The notes below the pieces were generated by a model. That model made no database searches, was not told the DNA's origin, and saw only the letters and a list, made by a program, of their open reading frames with translations. This document shows positions 52,701-62,900 of a stretch of DNA of 64,000 nucleotides, in pieces. This DNA comes from Agarophyton chilense. Its lineage: Eukaryota > Rhodophyta > Florideophyceae > Gracilariales > Gracilariaceae. The stretch is taken from the NCBI GenBank assembly GCA_030374765.1, contig JARGXX010000079.1:1054001-1118000 (forward strand), given 5' to 3'. The position numbers were made by a program, and so were the translations under genes. The stretch's first letter is position 1, and every line of letters starts with the position of its first letter.

Positions 52701-54437
52701 TCTGTTGAGACCAGCAGAGTTACGTTTACAGTGAGAACAAGGGATCGGCCGAAGTTAGTGCTTCCAGCCTTGTTTCTGGAAAGCGGTAGTACAGACTATG
52801 TGTTTTCTGCCTGGGCTGGTGTCAATCTTGATATTAGCTATCCATTTCTTTTCTACTTCTTTGCTGTCGATGAAAACGGTCGTGAGCAGTGCTTAGATGG
52901 ATGCAGCGGTAGCAAAACCATCCAGTTTCGGATTCCTGTGACAGGAAAGTTCCAAATTATGGTTCGGCTGCGAGATGCACGCGGTTCTGTTGTGTTGGAC
53001 GAAGCCTACTTTCCTGGGGCATTGATTGTATCTGAAAGCCCAAAAACGTTCTCCGCGATCTCCAACTTTTCGACTGCAGCCCAATTCATAGCTGACTTGG
53101 AACGCGCCGGAGACCACGGAACAATAGTGCTCTTGGCTACGATGATTTCATCTGTGCAAAGCTCACGGGTCTCGCAATCTCTTACTGCTATTGACAGAAC
53201 CAACTTCAAAAACATTGTTGATATCCTGGAGGAGGTTGTTAGATACTCGATACCATCAACCTCAAGCTCGAAAAGTTTCATCTTGGCTGCTTTGAGATTA
53301 TCTTCGGTACAACCGGAATACATTTCGCTCACAACTTTGAGCTCTCTCCTGTCGATTGTTGACTTGTCCATAAAACGGGCCCCGGCAGAGGAGTTCTTCG
53401 ATCATGAAGTTGAATTGAAGGTCTTTTATAATCTTTCCCTAGAACATGCTCTTCGGTTATCGTCACGGGTTGGAAAACAGGGGGCAGTCCAACATCCAAA
53501 AGACAATCGAAATGGTATAAGAACAGTTGTTCCAGAAGTCTTCCACCTGCTAAAGGAACATCTGACTATAGTTCTTTCTCGGGATGCCCATTGCGGTGCT
53601 ATAAAGAGATTCAATACTATTCTCTTCCAGGATGCTCCTACTATTGCTGTATTAGGCAACCAAACTGTCTTTGCACAAGTTCTACGGCAAATAACGGGCT
53701 CATACGATTTCCTTGACACATATACCATTCCAAGGAAACCAAGACATGCGTCCTTCTCCATGGCAGTGACATGCTTTCTCAATGAGACCGACGATCTGCA
53801 CGGGGAGACCGCGAGCTTCAATTGGTGCGGAGAGTCTTTCTCTCTTGGAAATAGAAATCTGGCAACAGATTTCCAGTTCACCAGTAAGCTACTGTTTTCG
53901 CTTATGGAGACAATAGATTACCGATTCCTCACTGGTTCCGTTGACCGTGAAAGTGATACGATGTTCATTACGAATACCAGCATTACTAGTCTCAGCCCAA
54001 GGGGTATTGATGAAAATTTTCTTCCAAGTATTCCAAATTGTTTTCGGGTAAACATGTCTGTCTATCCATTAGGTCTAACTCCTTACCGCGGATGCCTTTC
54101 AGCAGACGGTTATTCAATAAGAAGTCCGACAATCTCTTCTCTGGACCAAAAAAGCTTGGTTTTAGTGAGAAACTTCAGTGACGTCGAAACGTACTTGTCT
54201 GACGACCAGAGCTCAACAATTCTGGTACTAAGTCAATCAACTGGGATGTTTGGGGCCGCGGGCGTAGATTGTCCAGCAAATGCTCGGAGACCTCAAGTTC
54301 AAACTCCAGTCTTTAACATTGAGTTCGGCTATCTGGCATTCGGTGGAGCGATGGTTGGGGTGGCGGGCGTAGCAGTGTCGTGGGTAACGTCTAGTTCTTC
54401 CTATGCTGGGCTAGTCGCTACCGCGGCGGCTGCCTAA
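49770..54437 (+). CDS. Large secreted/membrane-anchored protein with IPT/TIG-like and REJ-like regions, 1555 residues
   Basis: One uninterrupted frame from the ATG at 49770. Residues 1-22 form a signal peptide (PQLFFLLLGFLGLLDL core). Two IPT/TIG-like Ig folds seem to start near 313 (PILESVEPRRSFWRSGGETV) and 415 (DIDPPLAVAGDTVTISGYF). From about 620 to 900 the sequence resembles a REJ domain: YEWNF, STYRWTCRM, spaced Cys (CPDCV, DSLC), SFSVSSQALL and a long strand-rich part. Further Ig-like segments follow to about 1090, then a region with helices and scattered Cys. The C-terminus has one hydrophobic span (about 1518-1540, YLAFGGAMVGVAGVAVSWV) and a short Ala-rich end, so a type I membrane protein or GPI anchor is likely. 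There are many N-glycosylation sequons. REJ proteins include polycystins and sperm receptors; the role here is unknown. No polycystin channel is present. Confidence 0.78.
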   Translation: MPQLFFLLLGFLGLLDLKMLNARPIPEFDVYFSSSQALFCSIYTRDSERVLLQSNGNVDDVAEFLVCPSQPRKTYLYVTTSSSPDVLPIDSEHVTLNVIQSDVSTCLNVSILLVFDKLVGVTTFTLSLTDPETSFSVCDSSISFTIAGLSFFETSPASVGRQSNVTAPEDSKIVYSGDDNLILSDYRDVLEKRSRSLQFLVQYPDGSSSSSMPVSDLISSLETILVFSESDASSPIQLDPKCSNIAPTSDLSVNCGAGFAVKNGGEFLSYDLRYAPYKDGTTKMIFLWPFFTENAEALFGDQYENSLLISVMGDPPPILESVEPRRSFWRSGGETVTITYDNVNASRERRLQVGNFVFKEVQGTYRLLENGLYSAEYMSAPGSGVNLDIKLEISLQDGSAVESVLVNEDIRFSYRTTPLSVDDIDPPLAVAGDTVTISGYFDGFDPSNQDHKLLIGTKPLSSLGIIPELSDDRRSITFQLPERHQIGTAYNFPISFSINSENSTPVDFSFESDTPLVVYIRVLGASYDWEKDQYELGSCDPSEYIAELPNGIFDPEVFEWRMVAVDSSEDNILGERKDVINASTKELRIPPTVFGGRTGAFIISVKCEINEETLTNSVVVVKTRGPVIGVTLVAPSIRGIAFPNVAARVYAQIVTPPANCYNSLSTVVYEWNFQDKTYVKENITSSMSQGVEAPVVGLLGREFVIPQSALSYGNQTVSLVAYIYDDPGINGNSVTRFEVKPLGLVSVIGYGASFLVHDGNANLRITSENTICPDCVVLGRQAISTYRWTCRMSATLKKLGDDSLCSLRFLPNPEAKSFSVSSQALLRQRDLNARDPGSEQSKSFFLRYTLQVGTDSFLSAEVIQTIEVAIEEAGVATLMGIDFYDNRGKSLHWQSLPFYEDLLIVPRSTDSVSWTIEMISSSLRTNVLSDPNKLISLDRYYNPSLNRPQQHPLGIKAAALLPYELYFIRLNLSSRDPSVETSRVTFTVRTRDRPKLVLPALFLESGSTDYVFSAWAGVNLDISYPFLFYFFAVDENGREQCLDGCSGSKTIQFRIPVTGKFQIMVRLRDARGSVVLDEAYFPGALIVSESPKTFSAISNFSTAAQFIADLERAGDHGTIVLLATMISSVQSSRVSQSLTAIDRTNFKNIVDILEEVVRYSIPSTSSSKSFILAALRLSSVQPEYISLTTLSSLLSIVDLSIKRAPAEEFFDHEVELKVFYNLSLEHALRLSSRVGKQGAVQHPKDNRNGIRTVVPEVFHLLKEHLTIVLSRDAHCGAIKRFNTILFQDAPTIAVLGNQTVFAQVLRQITGSYDFLDTYTIPRKPRHASFSMAVTCFLNETDDLHGETASFNWCGESFSLGNRNLATDFQFTSKLLFSLMETIDYRFLTGSVDRESDTMFITNTSITSLSPRGIDENFLPSIPNCFRVNMSVYPLGLTPYRGCLSADGYSIRSPTISSLDQKSLVLVRNFSDVETYLSDDQSSTILVLSQSTGMFGAAGVDCPANARRPQVQTPVFNIEFGYLAFGGAMVGVAGVAVSWVTSSSSYAGLVATAAAA

Positions 54438-56297
54438 AGACTTCAATGTTTCGTGTATAATCATCCCTCTAACTCTGAAACACTGTTCTATATAGATACC
54501 TCAAAGCCGACTTTCTTCGCTCTATCCCATTTTGTAAATCAAAACTCGGCTACAATTAAGAATACAATTCTGTGTATATTGTCGTTTTAAGGCATTGAAC
54601 GTTAGGCGTTGCCGGTATCGATTATATCTGATATGATGCTACCTTAGATAACAACACTTCAGATGTAATCGATGGCTTATCTACATATCTGAGGGGACAA
54701 ATGTATTTAATCTTAGAATCCAAGTGAGGGTGATCGTTTTATTCATTTTGCTGTTGCTGTGCTCTAATTCTCTTGTCATCAGATTAGTTTTCTGAAGGTA
54801 TTTCTTTCTTTTATGAGGCCATTCTAAACTTTTCGAGCTAGGCATTAGAGCTGTGGAAAGGGGTACGTTGCAATTGATGGAATTGTTATCTGATGGCCAT
54901 CACAAGGATTGCAATCGAGGTTTTTCGTTCTGAAAGAGATTGCAATCTCATGGACGCTCTCCGAGAAATTCTCACATCAGATTGCAAGATTGCAACCCAT
55001 CAATTGTGGTCATAGATTTTGAGATGTAGAGCTCGTTCAAGAAGCTCTTGAGCGTTCAAAGCAGTAAAGAGAGATTGGGCGTACTAGAATACTGTCAATT
55101 TTCGATATGAGAAGGTGACGGGACAAGAGATACGGTAGAACCACTAGATGGGGGTTGGGATTGCAGTAAAGCCTCGTCATGGGTATCGGGAAGGCGGTGA
55201 AGTCAAATATTGCAATCGGGATTGCACGTTTAACGAAGGGATTGCAATCCGATGGGGGACAGGGAATTCTCAGCAATTAATTACAACATTGCACTGAAGC
55301 CGAGCAATCCCATCTCCATCAGATTGTTCATACAGTAAGAGGGTTAACCCTTACCCCTAGCTGTGGACAAGAGGGTGGAGCATTTTGCAGGGTCGAGATA
55401 GCCGCGTTTATCAGTATCCTAAATAAGCTTTCAAAATGTTTCAAGGCGGCGGTGGGCAGATTCTTCTTTATCGAGAACAAGTTTTCACAGATCAAAGGAA
55501 GCAGCCATTTCGCACCGTCCCTCGAACCGTAGAAAGGCGTATCTATACCTTCCAAAAAAAACTAAGCTGTACGTTGTCTTCGTTAAAGTTCATCATATGC
55601 ATAGGGCGATTGGCCCTCAGAAAAACACAAAACTATTTCTCAAGATGGGACTAACCCTTAACTCCCTCGCAAGCAGCGGCCACGGGCCAAACTAAAGAAG
55701 AAGTGGAAGAAGTGGAAGAAAATCAGGGTTACAGCGGTGCAATTGCGCAGAGGCTGCTGCTTCAATGCAGCTTGCTGAAGGCCTGTGAGCGACATGCTAC
55801 TATGTTCCGCGATGAGGACTTCCATCTTTACCAATCGTCATGTCGGGTGGGCCTGCGCTGAATACCCAGTATGATTGATATTCCAACAACAGATTGTGTT
55901 CAAGAAGGTGAGAGCCGCCCGTTTGATGTGCCAAACTCGGGCACAGATATTCAATGTCTGCCGAGTGGTAACTACAGTACTGTAGATACCTAGAGTAAGT
56001 TTTTCCAGAAAGAGGAGAGGAAAACGCGTCGTGAACAGCTGTGCCCCTTCAACTTCTAATTATTTTGGACAGACATTGCGGAAAATACCTTCAACTTAGT
56101 TTCAGCCACTTTGTATTGATACAGGAGAAAGCTGGTGGCCGCTAAACGTCAGGCCGAAGGTTTTCAACATCGGCTGTTAATGATTCTGATTCATTCTGGT
56201 TGCAGATATATATTTTAGACTCGAAGCCAAGCAAGAATCAATCGGGGACAACTTTATCTGTTGTATTTGGTCAGAACGCGGATTGGAACTGTGGCCT
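54438..56297. other. Intergenic between two plus-strand genes
   Basis: No supported gene. Between 54907 and about 55291 lies a cluster of the palindrome GATTGCAATC and part copies (separate entry). The 3' part must include the promoter of the armadillo-repeat gene. Only short frames elsewhere. Confidence 0.5.
54907..55291. repeat. Cluster of GATTGCAATC palindromes
   Basis: Perfect 10-bp palindromes lie at 54907-54916, 54938-54947 and 55240-55249. Part copies (GATTGCAA, GATTGCA, TTGCAATC) occur at about 54980, 54988, 55159, 55209 and 55230. Chance would give far fewer in 400 bases. It may be a cluster of protein-binding sites or the remains of a small repeat. Confidence 0.7.
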
Positions 56298-58385
56298 ATG
56301 ACAATAGTAATGAAAACAGCACAGTCTTCAATTGATGACAATGATGAGGTTGTATTCAGCAGAAAAACGTCGGGACGCAAACATTTCGGACTTAGGCATC
56401 CTTCTGCAGACGGTGGGAATGCATCCTCGTCGAATCAGGTATGTGAAGAAGCTTCAAAGAGCTCTACAATATGTAATAACGCTATTTTTGGTCCTGCCAA
56501 ACTTCGAAGTTCAGCCGTTGAGCCAGAAGCAGAGGCCGAGGTAAGAAAAGAAAAGAATCCTGGGCAGCATCTTCCAAGATTCAACAACATTAGCATGACA
56601 ACCGAAGATGAAAGTGAACTTCTTCCTCAAGAAGATGAAACACATAGTAAGCGGCTATCAAACAATCCAGCTATATTAGAATCCAACATACCCGTTCAGG
56701 CACCGTTGACGAGTATCATATCCCATACAGATGGTGATGCGATTGTTTCCGAACTTTCCGGCCTCGGTCCTGAGGATCTTGATGCTTTCAGGAAGCTGGG
56801 GGGATCTCTTCAATGTGACATTATTGTAACTCAAACCATTGAATGTATGGAATCTAATCCTGATGACACTCGCATTATTCGCAATGGACTATCCTCGCTC
56901 ACAAATCTTTGTACAGATGAAAGGAGTAGGACCTTTATAGGAAACAACCGGGGCATCAAAACTGTAATTGAAACGATGGTGTGCCATGAAGAAGATGTTC
57001 CTATTCAAGAACTTGGTATGCGTTTTCTCGCAAAAGTTTCAGTTTCACACCTTGAAAACAAGTTGCAAGTGGGTCATAGAAATGGTTTGAATCTGATTCT
57101 AAACAGCTTTTCGAGAGAGCAAAGGGTTACTTCAGCTCTCTTCGAAAGTTGTTGCGAAGCTCTTCACAACATATGTGAAAAGTGCGAATTCAACCAGATT
57201 CTCGCTGGCTCACTCCAAGCACCAACATTTTTGGCCGAAGGTTTGACAAAATGGAAGAATGATGTAATTGCCTTGGAACAGTGTCTGTTGGCATTGAACA
57301 CCCTTGCTACGAACAACCTGCAAAACACAATCGCGATCTGTGAAAGCGATGTAGGAAGCACAGTAGTACTCGTAATGGAACAATACGCTGCGTATCTAAA
57401 TATCCAAACCGCATGTCTTCAGCTTTGCGCTGAATTATTGCGACGCACGCCTCTCGCACGAGAACAGCTGGGAAAGGCCGGAATTATCGAATGCATCGAG
57501 GGTGGGTTGCTGAAACACGGAGTGGCGAAGAAATTTATCATGCTATCTTGCAATTGTCTTCGGTACTTGGCATTCACTGTGAAGAACCGGCAGCGAATTG
57601 CAGAATGCGCTATCATGCCTCTTCTGGCTGCAAATCTAGAAAGATGGAACAAATGCGCAGATGTGGTCACAAGCATTCTGTCGGCACTTGCTAATGCAAC
57701 GTACGACAACAAGCGAAACAAATATGCAGCTGCGAGAAATGGAGGAGTCGCCACTTTGGTTTCTCTTCTTGACCTTCATGAATCATCAGTTTCTATATGT
57801 GAATACACTTGCAGAGTGTTGAGGAATATCTCTGATGGCACTCTTCAAACGAAGCAGTTATGTGTGAGACAAGATGGAATCGCTGGGGTTATGTCGGCCA
57901 TGAAGCGGCATTTGTTCGTGGAAGGAGTGCATGAGCATGGCTGCGCAATGCTAATCAATCTCCTTGATTGTTACAGTCATGTGATCAAATCCAGCGACAT
58001 AGAGGACTACTTGTCCAAAGTGCTCGAAATTCACAAGGGTTCTGCACCGGTTGAGCGACAGGTTGTATTCTTGCAGGCCACAATGAAACGCATGCCGAAA
58101 ACTACACCAGACAGGCAGAACAACAAGAGAGATCTGTGGTTGAGATGGCTCGGGCGAAACGACGAGACTGAGAACGACGGGAAATTAACTCGAGCAGCGA
58201 GCACATGGTGGTTTTCCTCTTCTCGAGAGAACAGTCTCGTACATCGAGAATCAACGTCAAGTAAAGGAAGCACTACATTACGGGTGGGAAACACGACATT
58301 GGATGCAGAGGACATTCTAAGAGGAGAGGAAATTCAAAAGGCAGTAGAGCGGCTATCTCATGCAGATACCGCTGTAGAGTATTAG
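56298..58385 (+). CDS. Armadillo-repeat protein, 695 residues
   Basis: The frame is open from a TTG at 56283; the first ATG is 56298 (another at 56310). About 120 disordered, Ser/Asn/Glu-rich residues are followed by an alpha-helical solenoid from about 150 to 590. Armadillo-type units are visible as repeated Leu-x-x-Leu-x-Asn-Leu patterns: GLSSLTNLCTDE, CCEALHNICEK, CLLALNTLATNN, CNCLRYLAFTVKN, ILSALANATYDNK, GGVATLVSLLDL, CRVLRNISDG. The C-terminus is basic and Ser-rich. Such proteins are scaffolds for protein binding in cytoplasm, cytoskeleton or nucleus; the partner is unknown. The stop TAG (58383-58385) overlaps the stop of the convergent S1 gene. Confidence 0.88.
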   Translation: MTIVMKTAQSSIDDNDEVVFSRKTSGRKHFGLRHPSADGGNASSSNQVCEEASKSSTICNNAIFGPAKLRSSAVEPEAEAEVRKEKNPGQHLPRFNNISMTTEDESELLPQEDETHSKRLSNNPAILESNIPVQAPLTSIISHTDGDAIVSELSGLGPEDLDAFRKLGGSLQCDIIVTQTIECMESNPDDTRIIRNGLSSLTNLCTDERSRTFIGNNRGIKTVIETMVCHEEDVPIQELGMRFLAKVSVSHLENKLQVGHRNGLNLILNSFSREQRVTSALFESCCEALHNICEKCEFNQILAGSLQAPTFLAEGLTKWKNDVIALEQCLLALNTLATNNLQNTIAICESDVGSTVVLVMEQYAAYLNIQTACLQLCAELLRRTPLAREQLGKAGIIECIEGGLLKHGVAKKFIMLSCNCLRYLAFTVKNRQRIAECAIMPLLAANLERWNKCADVVTSILSALANATYDNKRNKYAAARNGGVATLVSLLDLHESSVSICEYTCRVLRNISDGTLQTKQLCVRQDGIAGVMSAMKRHLFVEGVHEHGCAMLINLLDCYSHVIKSSDIEDYLSKVLEIHKGSAPVERQVVFLQATMKRMPKTTPDRQNNKRDLWLRWLGRNDETENDGKLTRAASTWWFSSSRENSLVHRESTSSKGSTTLRVGNTTLDAEDILRGEEIQKAVERLSHADTAVEY

Positions 58386-58960
58386 CGTGGGTCGGACTCC
58401 TGCCAAGGCTCAAACAAAGATGGATCTGGTTGCCACAGGTACGGACCCCTTGGTGGACGCGGCCCGAGATCCATAAATCTTGTATCGGGATCATCACCCC
58501 AAGGGTGACCCCAATCTCCACCTAGTTGCACTGCTCGTTCGTAGCCGTTACCAGTGGGGATGCGTGCCCGCTTCAGCGATAGAGCTATCCGTCGAGTAGA
58601 TCGATCGATCGAAAGGACACGCACTTTTACTTGTTGTCCAACGGATAGATGATCTGAAACATCACTGACGTAGTCGTTCGAAATCTCTGATATGTGTATG
58701 AGCCCAGCTTGATTGCCCGGTAGTGTAAGGAAGGCGCCAAATGGTACAATGGTAGCAACGACTCCGGTCACTATTTGGTCCTTGCGGAGAGCACGCCGAG
58801 GATGACTGGCACCAGGGTTGGGTAGTTCGTCTGAAGATGGAAAAGGCTTCCTGGCTTCCATTTTCGACAGAAAAGTATGCTTGATGGTCACGAGGCCTCG
58901 TGATGGAGTAACACTTATTGGGGCTGATGGGAGAAACGCTGGAGCAAGCGACGGGCTCAT
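58382..58960 (-). CDS. S1-domain RNA-binding protein, probably plastid-targeted, 192 residues
   Basis: Starts at the ATG at 58960. The first 35-40 residues are Ser/Pro/Ala/Arg-rich with no acidic residue until the segment KMEARK, suggesting a transit peptide. One S1 (OB-fold) domain spans about residues 60-132: QIVTGVVATIVPFGAFLTL, GLIHISEIS, DHLSVGQQVKVRVLSID, RRIALSLKRA. The C-terminal 60 residues are Pro/Trp/Asp/Gly-rich (GDWGHPWGDDPD, GPYLWQPD). Single-S1 proteins of this type act in plastid translation or RNA processing; which one cannot be told. It converges with the armadillo-repeat gene, with stops sharing two bases and overlapping by three or four. Confidence 0.88.
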   Translation of the reverse strand: MSPSLAPAFLPSAPISVTPSRGLVTIKHTFLSKMEARKPFPSSDELPNPGASHPRRALRKDQIVTGVVATIVPFGAFLTLPGNQAGLIHISEISNDYVSDVSDHLSVGQQVKVRVLSIDRSTRRIALSLKRARIPTGNGYERAVQLGGDWGHPWGDDPDTRFMDLGPRPPRGPYLWQPDPSLFEPWQESDPR

Positions 58961-59345
58961 CGTTCGAACTAGTCACGGGCGCTTGGCAACTTCAAAACCA
59001 GTCTTCGAAGGGGGTAGCGCAACAAGTGCTCACCAATTAGGTCTGTTATTAAATCTGTCTGAAAAAATTCAATGTGTTGTTTCAAACAGCAATATGCCAA
59101 GCTGCTAGCTACAGTTCGCGAAACACGAAAAGCAACAACGCCACTCAATGCTATCGCAAGCAGAAAGCAGGAAAAGGAACTTCGGAATCTTACCAGATCA
59201 GACAAGTACTTTCCATCTATAATAAAAACCAATTCCATTCTTCGCTGTACCGTGTAACTTGCCAAGCAGGTGTTAAACATAAAAGACACTTCAACGAAGG
59301 CCGCGAAATTACAATGCCTACACTATTGATAACAGTAGGATTTCA
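58961..59345. other. 5' flank of the S1 gene up to the C2 LTR
   Basis: It holds the S1 gene promoter region between the ATG at 58960 and the proposed LTR end at 59346. Short frames on both strands have no recognisable content. Confidence 0.45.
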
Positions 59346-59514
59346 TGTTGCCTTTTTTAGGGCAAGTTTGCCGCCGGCGGTCGAGTGTCCTCGACGCCGG
59401 CGCAGCCCAGTTTATTTAGACAGTGCACATTGTGCGACAGAGCTCGCGTGTCTCACACGTGGCATATGTTGTGGAAACTCGCTTCGCCTTGCGTGAGGAC
59501 ACAAACGGTCAACA
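59346..59514 (-). repeat. Proposed C2 3' LTR (169 bp)
   Basis: On minus it starts TGTTGACCG and ends GGCAACA, giving the terminal inverted repeat TGTTG...CAACA expected of copia LTRs. The purine tract on its internal side supports the inner end. The outer end is less sure, because the second LTR is outside the window. Confidence 0.5.
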
Positions 59515-59959
59515 CCACCCCTCAAGGCGAAGCTCTACAGACTTCAGCACACTACGGCGAGGATTTCCCATAATCAACTCGCATCATCAAACTTAAAGAG
59601 GCAAGACATCTTCACATCAAGAAGTCTCTTCTTAGTACCGTCTTTCAGCATACTAAGGTGTAGTGGCAATCAAGTTTCACACGCTTAATTGTTTGAGTAA
59701 ACAAACAACAGGAAATAACAAAGAACAATACATATTCAAGAAAATTGCCACACCAGTAAACTCCTAAAACCGTAGACGAAGTAAAACCCTATGGGAAAAA
59801 AACAAACGTCTTGTTCGGGAAAATGGAGAAGGATTGTGACGAACTGATTACAAAAGAACGCAGGGAAACGCAGTTGTATCAAATCTTCAAAACCTGAACA
59901 AAAACAAAACAAAACAAAAACAAGGGTAAGTAAAAGACGCTCAACTTCTGTGAAAAAAC

Positions 59960-62900
59960 TTAGAATGAGTTCAACGATATCAGACTGACCATCCTCCTCA
60001 AATCACGGAGGGACGCACATTTCGTCAGGATATCTGCAACTTGATAAAGTTTGGGTATGCGTTCGAGCTCGATTACCTCTTCTTGGTTCAAGTCTCGCAC
60101 ATGATGCATTTTCATATCTATGTGTTTGTTTCTTCCCGAAATCTTCGGGTTCGTTGTTAATGATACAGCGGCCGAGCTGTCCAGTAGAACTTTGGTTGCT
60201 TCGAACCATAAATCTTCGCTCCAGGGCCGCTGATGTGCGAATTCCCAAAACAACTTCCTTATCCAGGAGATGTCTTTTGCACATGTAGAAAGAGCGACAT
60301 ATTCCGCTTCAGTAGAAGACAGGGCTATGACTGTTTGTCGCTTCGATTTCCACATTATCGGTGCGTTGTTGACGACGATTATATATCCAGTAGTGGATTT
60401 TCGTGTCTCAATACAACCACCCCAATCGACGTCAGCATATGCGATTAGTGAAGAGGGAGTTATGGGTGTGTTGGAAGGAAAATGAAGACCATATTCCAGG
60501 GTCCCAGCCACATACCGAAATAATCTCTTCAGTAGAGCATAATGTCTCTCTGATGGGTTATGGAGGTGCCTTGATAAGGCAGAGACGCAAAAGGAAAGGT
60601 CTGGTCTAGTTGAAACAGCCAAGTACAAAAGACCACCAATTCCTGACCTATATTCTGCGTGTTTCGTTGTGGATAAAGTAACATCGTTTGCAGTGGTAGA
60701 GGAAAAATCCGCAGAGGAGGGAAAAGGGGAACCAACGCCATTTGCGTGTTCCATGTTGAACTTTTTCAAGAGTTGCACGGCGTACCCATACTGTATAACT
60801 TTGATTCCAGAAACTGATCTTTCAACATTCCAACCTATGAAGCACTTTAAGTCGCCATAGAGTTTGACGTCGAACGTTGCGGCTAGTTTGCTCTTGAAAT
60901 GTTTGAGCAGGCTTTCATCGTTTGCTGCGAATGCGCAGTCGTCCACAATAACTGCGAGCAGAAGATAGCGGGTGTCTTCTTGGAAGAGAAAGATCCGTGT
61001 GTCAAGGTTAGATGTGACGAACTTCCAAGAGAGTAGTGTTTCCGAGAAGAGAGAACCCCATATGATGCCTGCCTGCACTGCTCCGTATAAGGAATTTAGA
61101 AGTTTGCAGACGTATCCTGGCTTTTCCTGAATACCTGTGGAAGTTGTTGGTTGTTCCATGATGATGGGAATGTCCAACTTGCCATAGAGATATGCGTTTG
61201 ATATGTCTGCTCCTTCCAGAATTAAGTTGTGGGCGGCGGCGAAGGCCAAGAGAATCCGAAGAGACTCATGACAGGCGACAGGAGCATAGTTGTTATGCGG
61301 GTCGAAGTCTACGAAGGGCTTCTGTTTGTCTCCCCGTAGACAACAGCGTGCCTTCTTCAGAAACTTTTTACCGATACCATCTAGCATTTTTTCTTTGAAT
61401 ACCCAGGTGTAGGGGACTGGTTTCATCCAGCGCTCTCGCGGAATTAGTTCCCAAGTGTTTCGTCGAGTGAGTGCGTTCATTTCACGGTCGATTGCATCGC
61501 ACCAACCAGGATCCTTGCAAGCATCTTTGAAACTGCTTGGAACATGGGGGTCTTCTACAGTTTTCTTGGAGACCCATACGTTCGGGAAGTTGTGCGATGT
61601 TGCAGTGAACGCGGTGACCATGTGTTCCTCGAGATCTGGACTCTCATCATTGTATTGAGTTGTGGTGGATTCCTCGATTTCTTGCTGTCTCGAGATCCCT
61701 TCCAATAATGAAGTAAGACTTGGAAGAGGCGAAGAGTTCAGTAACTTGAAGTCCAAAGTTCGACAAGTAATAACCGAATTCTTTTCCGGTACGAAAACCC
61801 GAAGGAGTGTCACATCACTCTGCATTCCGAGGAAGTGAGCGAATACGGAGCGTGGAAGAAACTTCTTATTCGCAGCCGTCTTCGAGCGGTATATGAACGC
61901 GTATCCAGGTTGTCCAAAGGTGGGGACATTTGTGAAGTCCACTTTGACATTTTGATCCCACTCCAGCATTGGTATCCGACCTTGTATGCGTGAGGAAGGC
62001 GCACGATTCCTGAGCCAGTTTGCGTGGTTCATAGCTTCAGCCCAAAATGAAAACGGAAGCTTGCTGGCGAACAGTAATACGCGCGTCCTCGTCCAATGCT
62101 CTTGGATCAATCTTTCAGCCGCTCCGTTGCTCTGTGAGGCGTAAGCGGGGGAGTAGCCCATGTTGATACCGTTATCGAAACAAAAGTTATCCAACGCTGT
62201 GCTCTTGTGTTCGCCTGCCCCGTCCAGACGAATATTCTTGAGGCGACAAGAGTTGTTCAACTCTAACTCTGATCTCCGCTTGTACCAATCCAGATGTTTG
62301 AGAACCGTTGTGCTAGTCTTGTCTTTTAGAAAGTAAACATCAGACTTGGAGGTCCAATCATCCAAGATGGCCAGCGCATAGATTGCACCCGAAAGTGATG
62401 GAGTAACCTTCCCTGAGATATCCATGTGGATTAATTCAAGTGGCTTTAATGTAGATACAGATCGAGATCTCCTGGTTACCGGGTGTCGTTTCATTTTTCC
62501 AGTGATACAAGGAACACAGTTTAGTGTATCCAGGGTTTTTCGTGGGAAGAAAGGGACGGACTTAAGAGTTTTGGCCAGTTGTTGGTAGCGGTCTGGATGT
62601 AAGTGGCCTGTGCGTGCGTGCCATTCTCGAGCGAGATCTTGATTGTTATTGAAGGCATCCACCACCATGGCTTGTGTCTGTTCTTCTTCCTTGAGGTTCA
62701 TTACGTAAAGTCCGTGGCTTATCTCGGTTTCCCAGATTACTTCGTTGTTTCGTCTCGGATCCATGATGAAGCAGCCATTGAATGGTCTCAACGAAGATGT
62801 GAATGTCACCATATAGTCTACACTAAGTGTACCCACTGAGAGAATGTTGGACTGAAAGGAAGGAGCATGGTATGCTTCAATAATTTTTCCTTCGTTGAGT

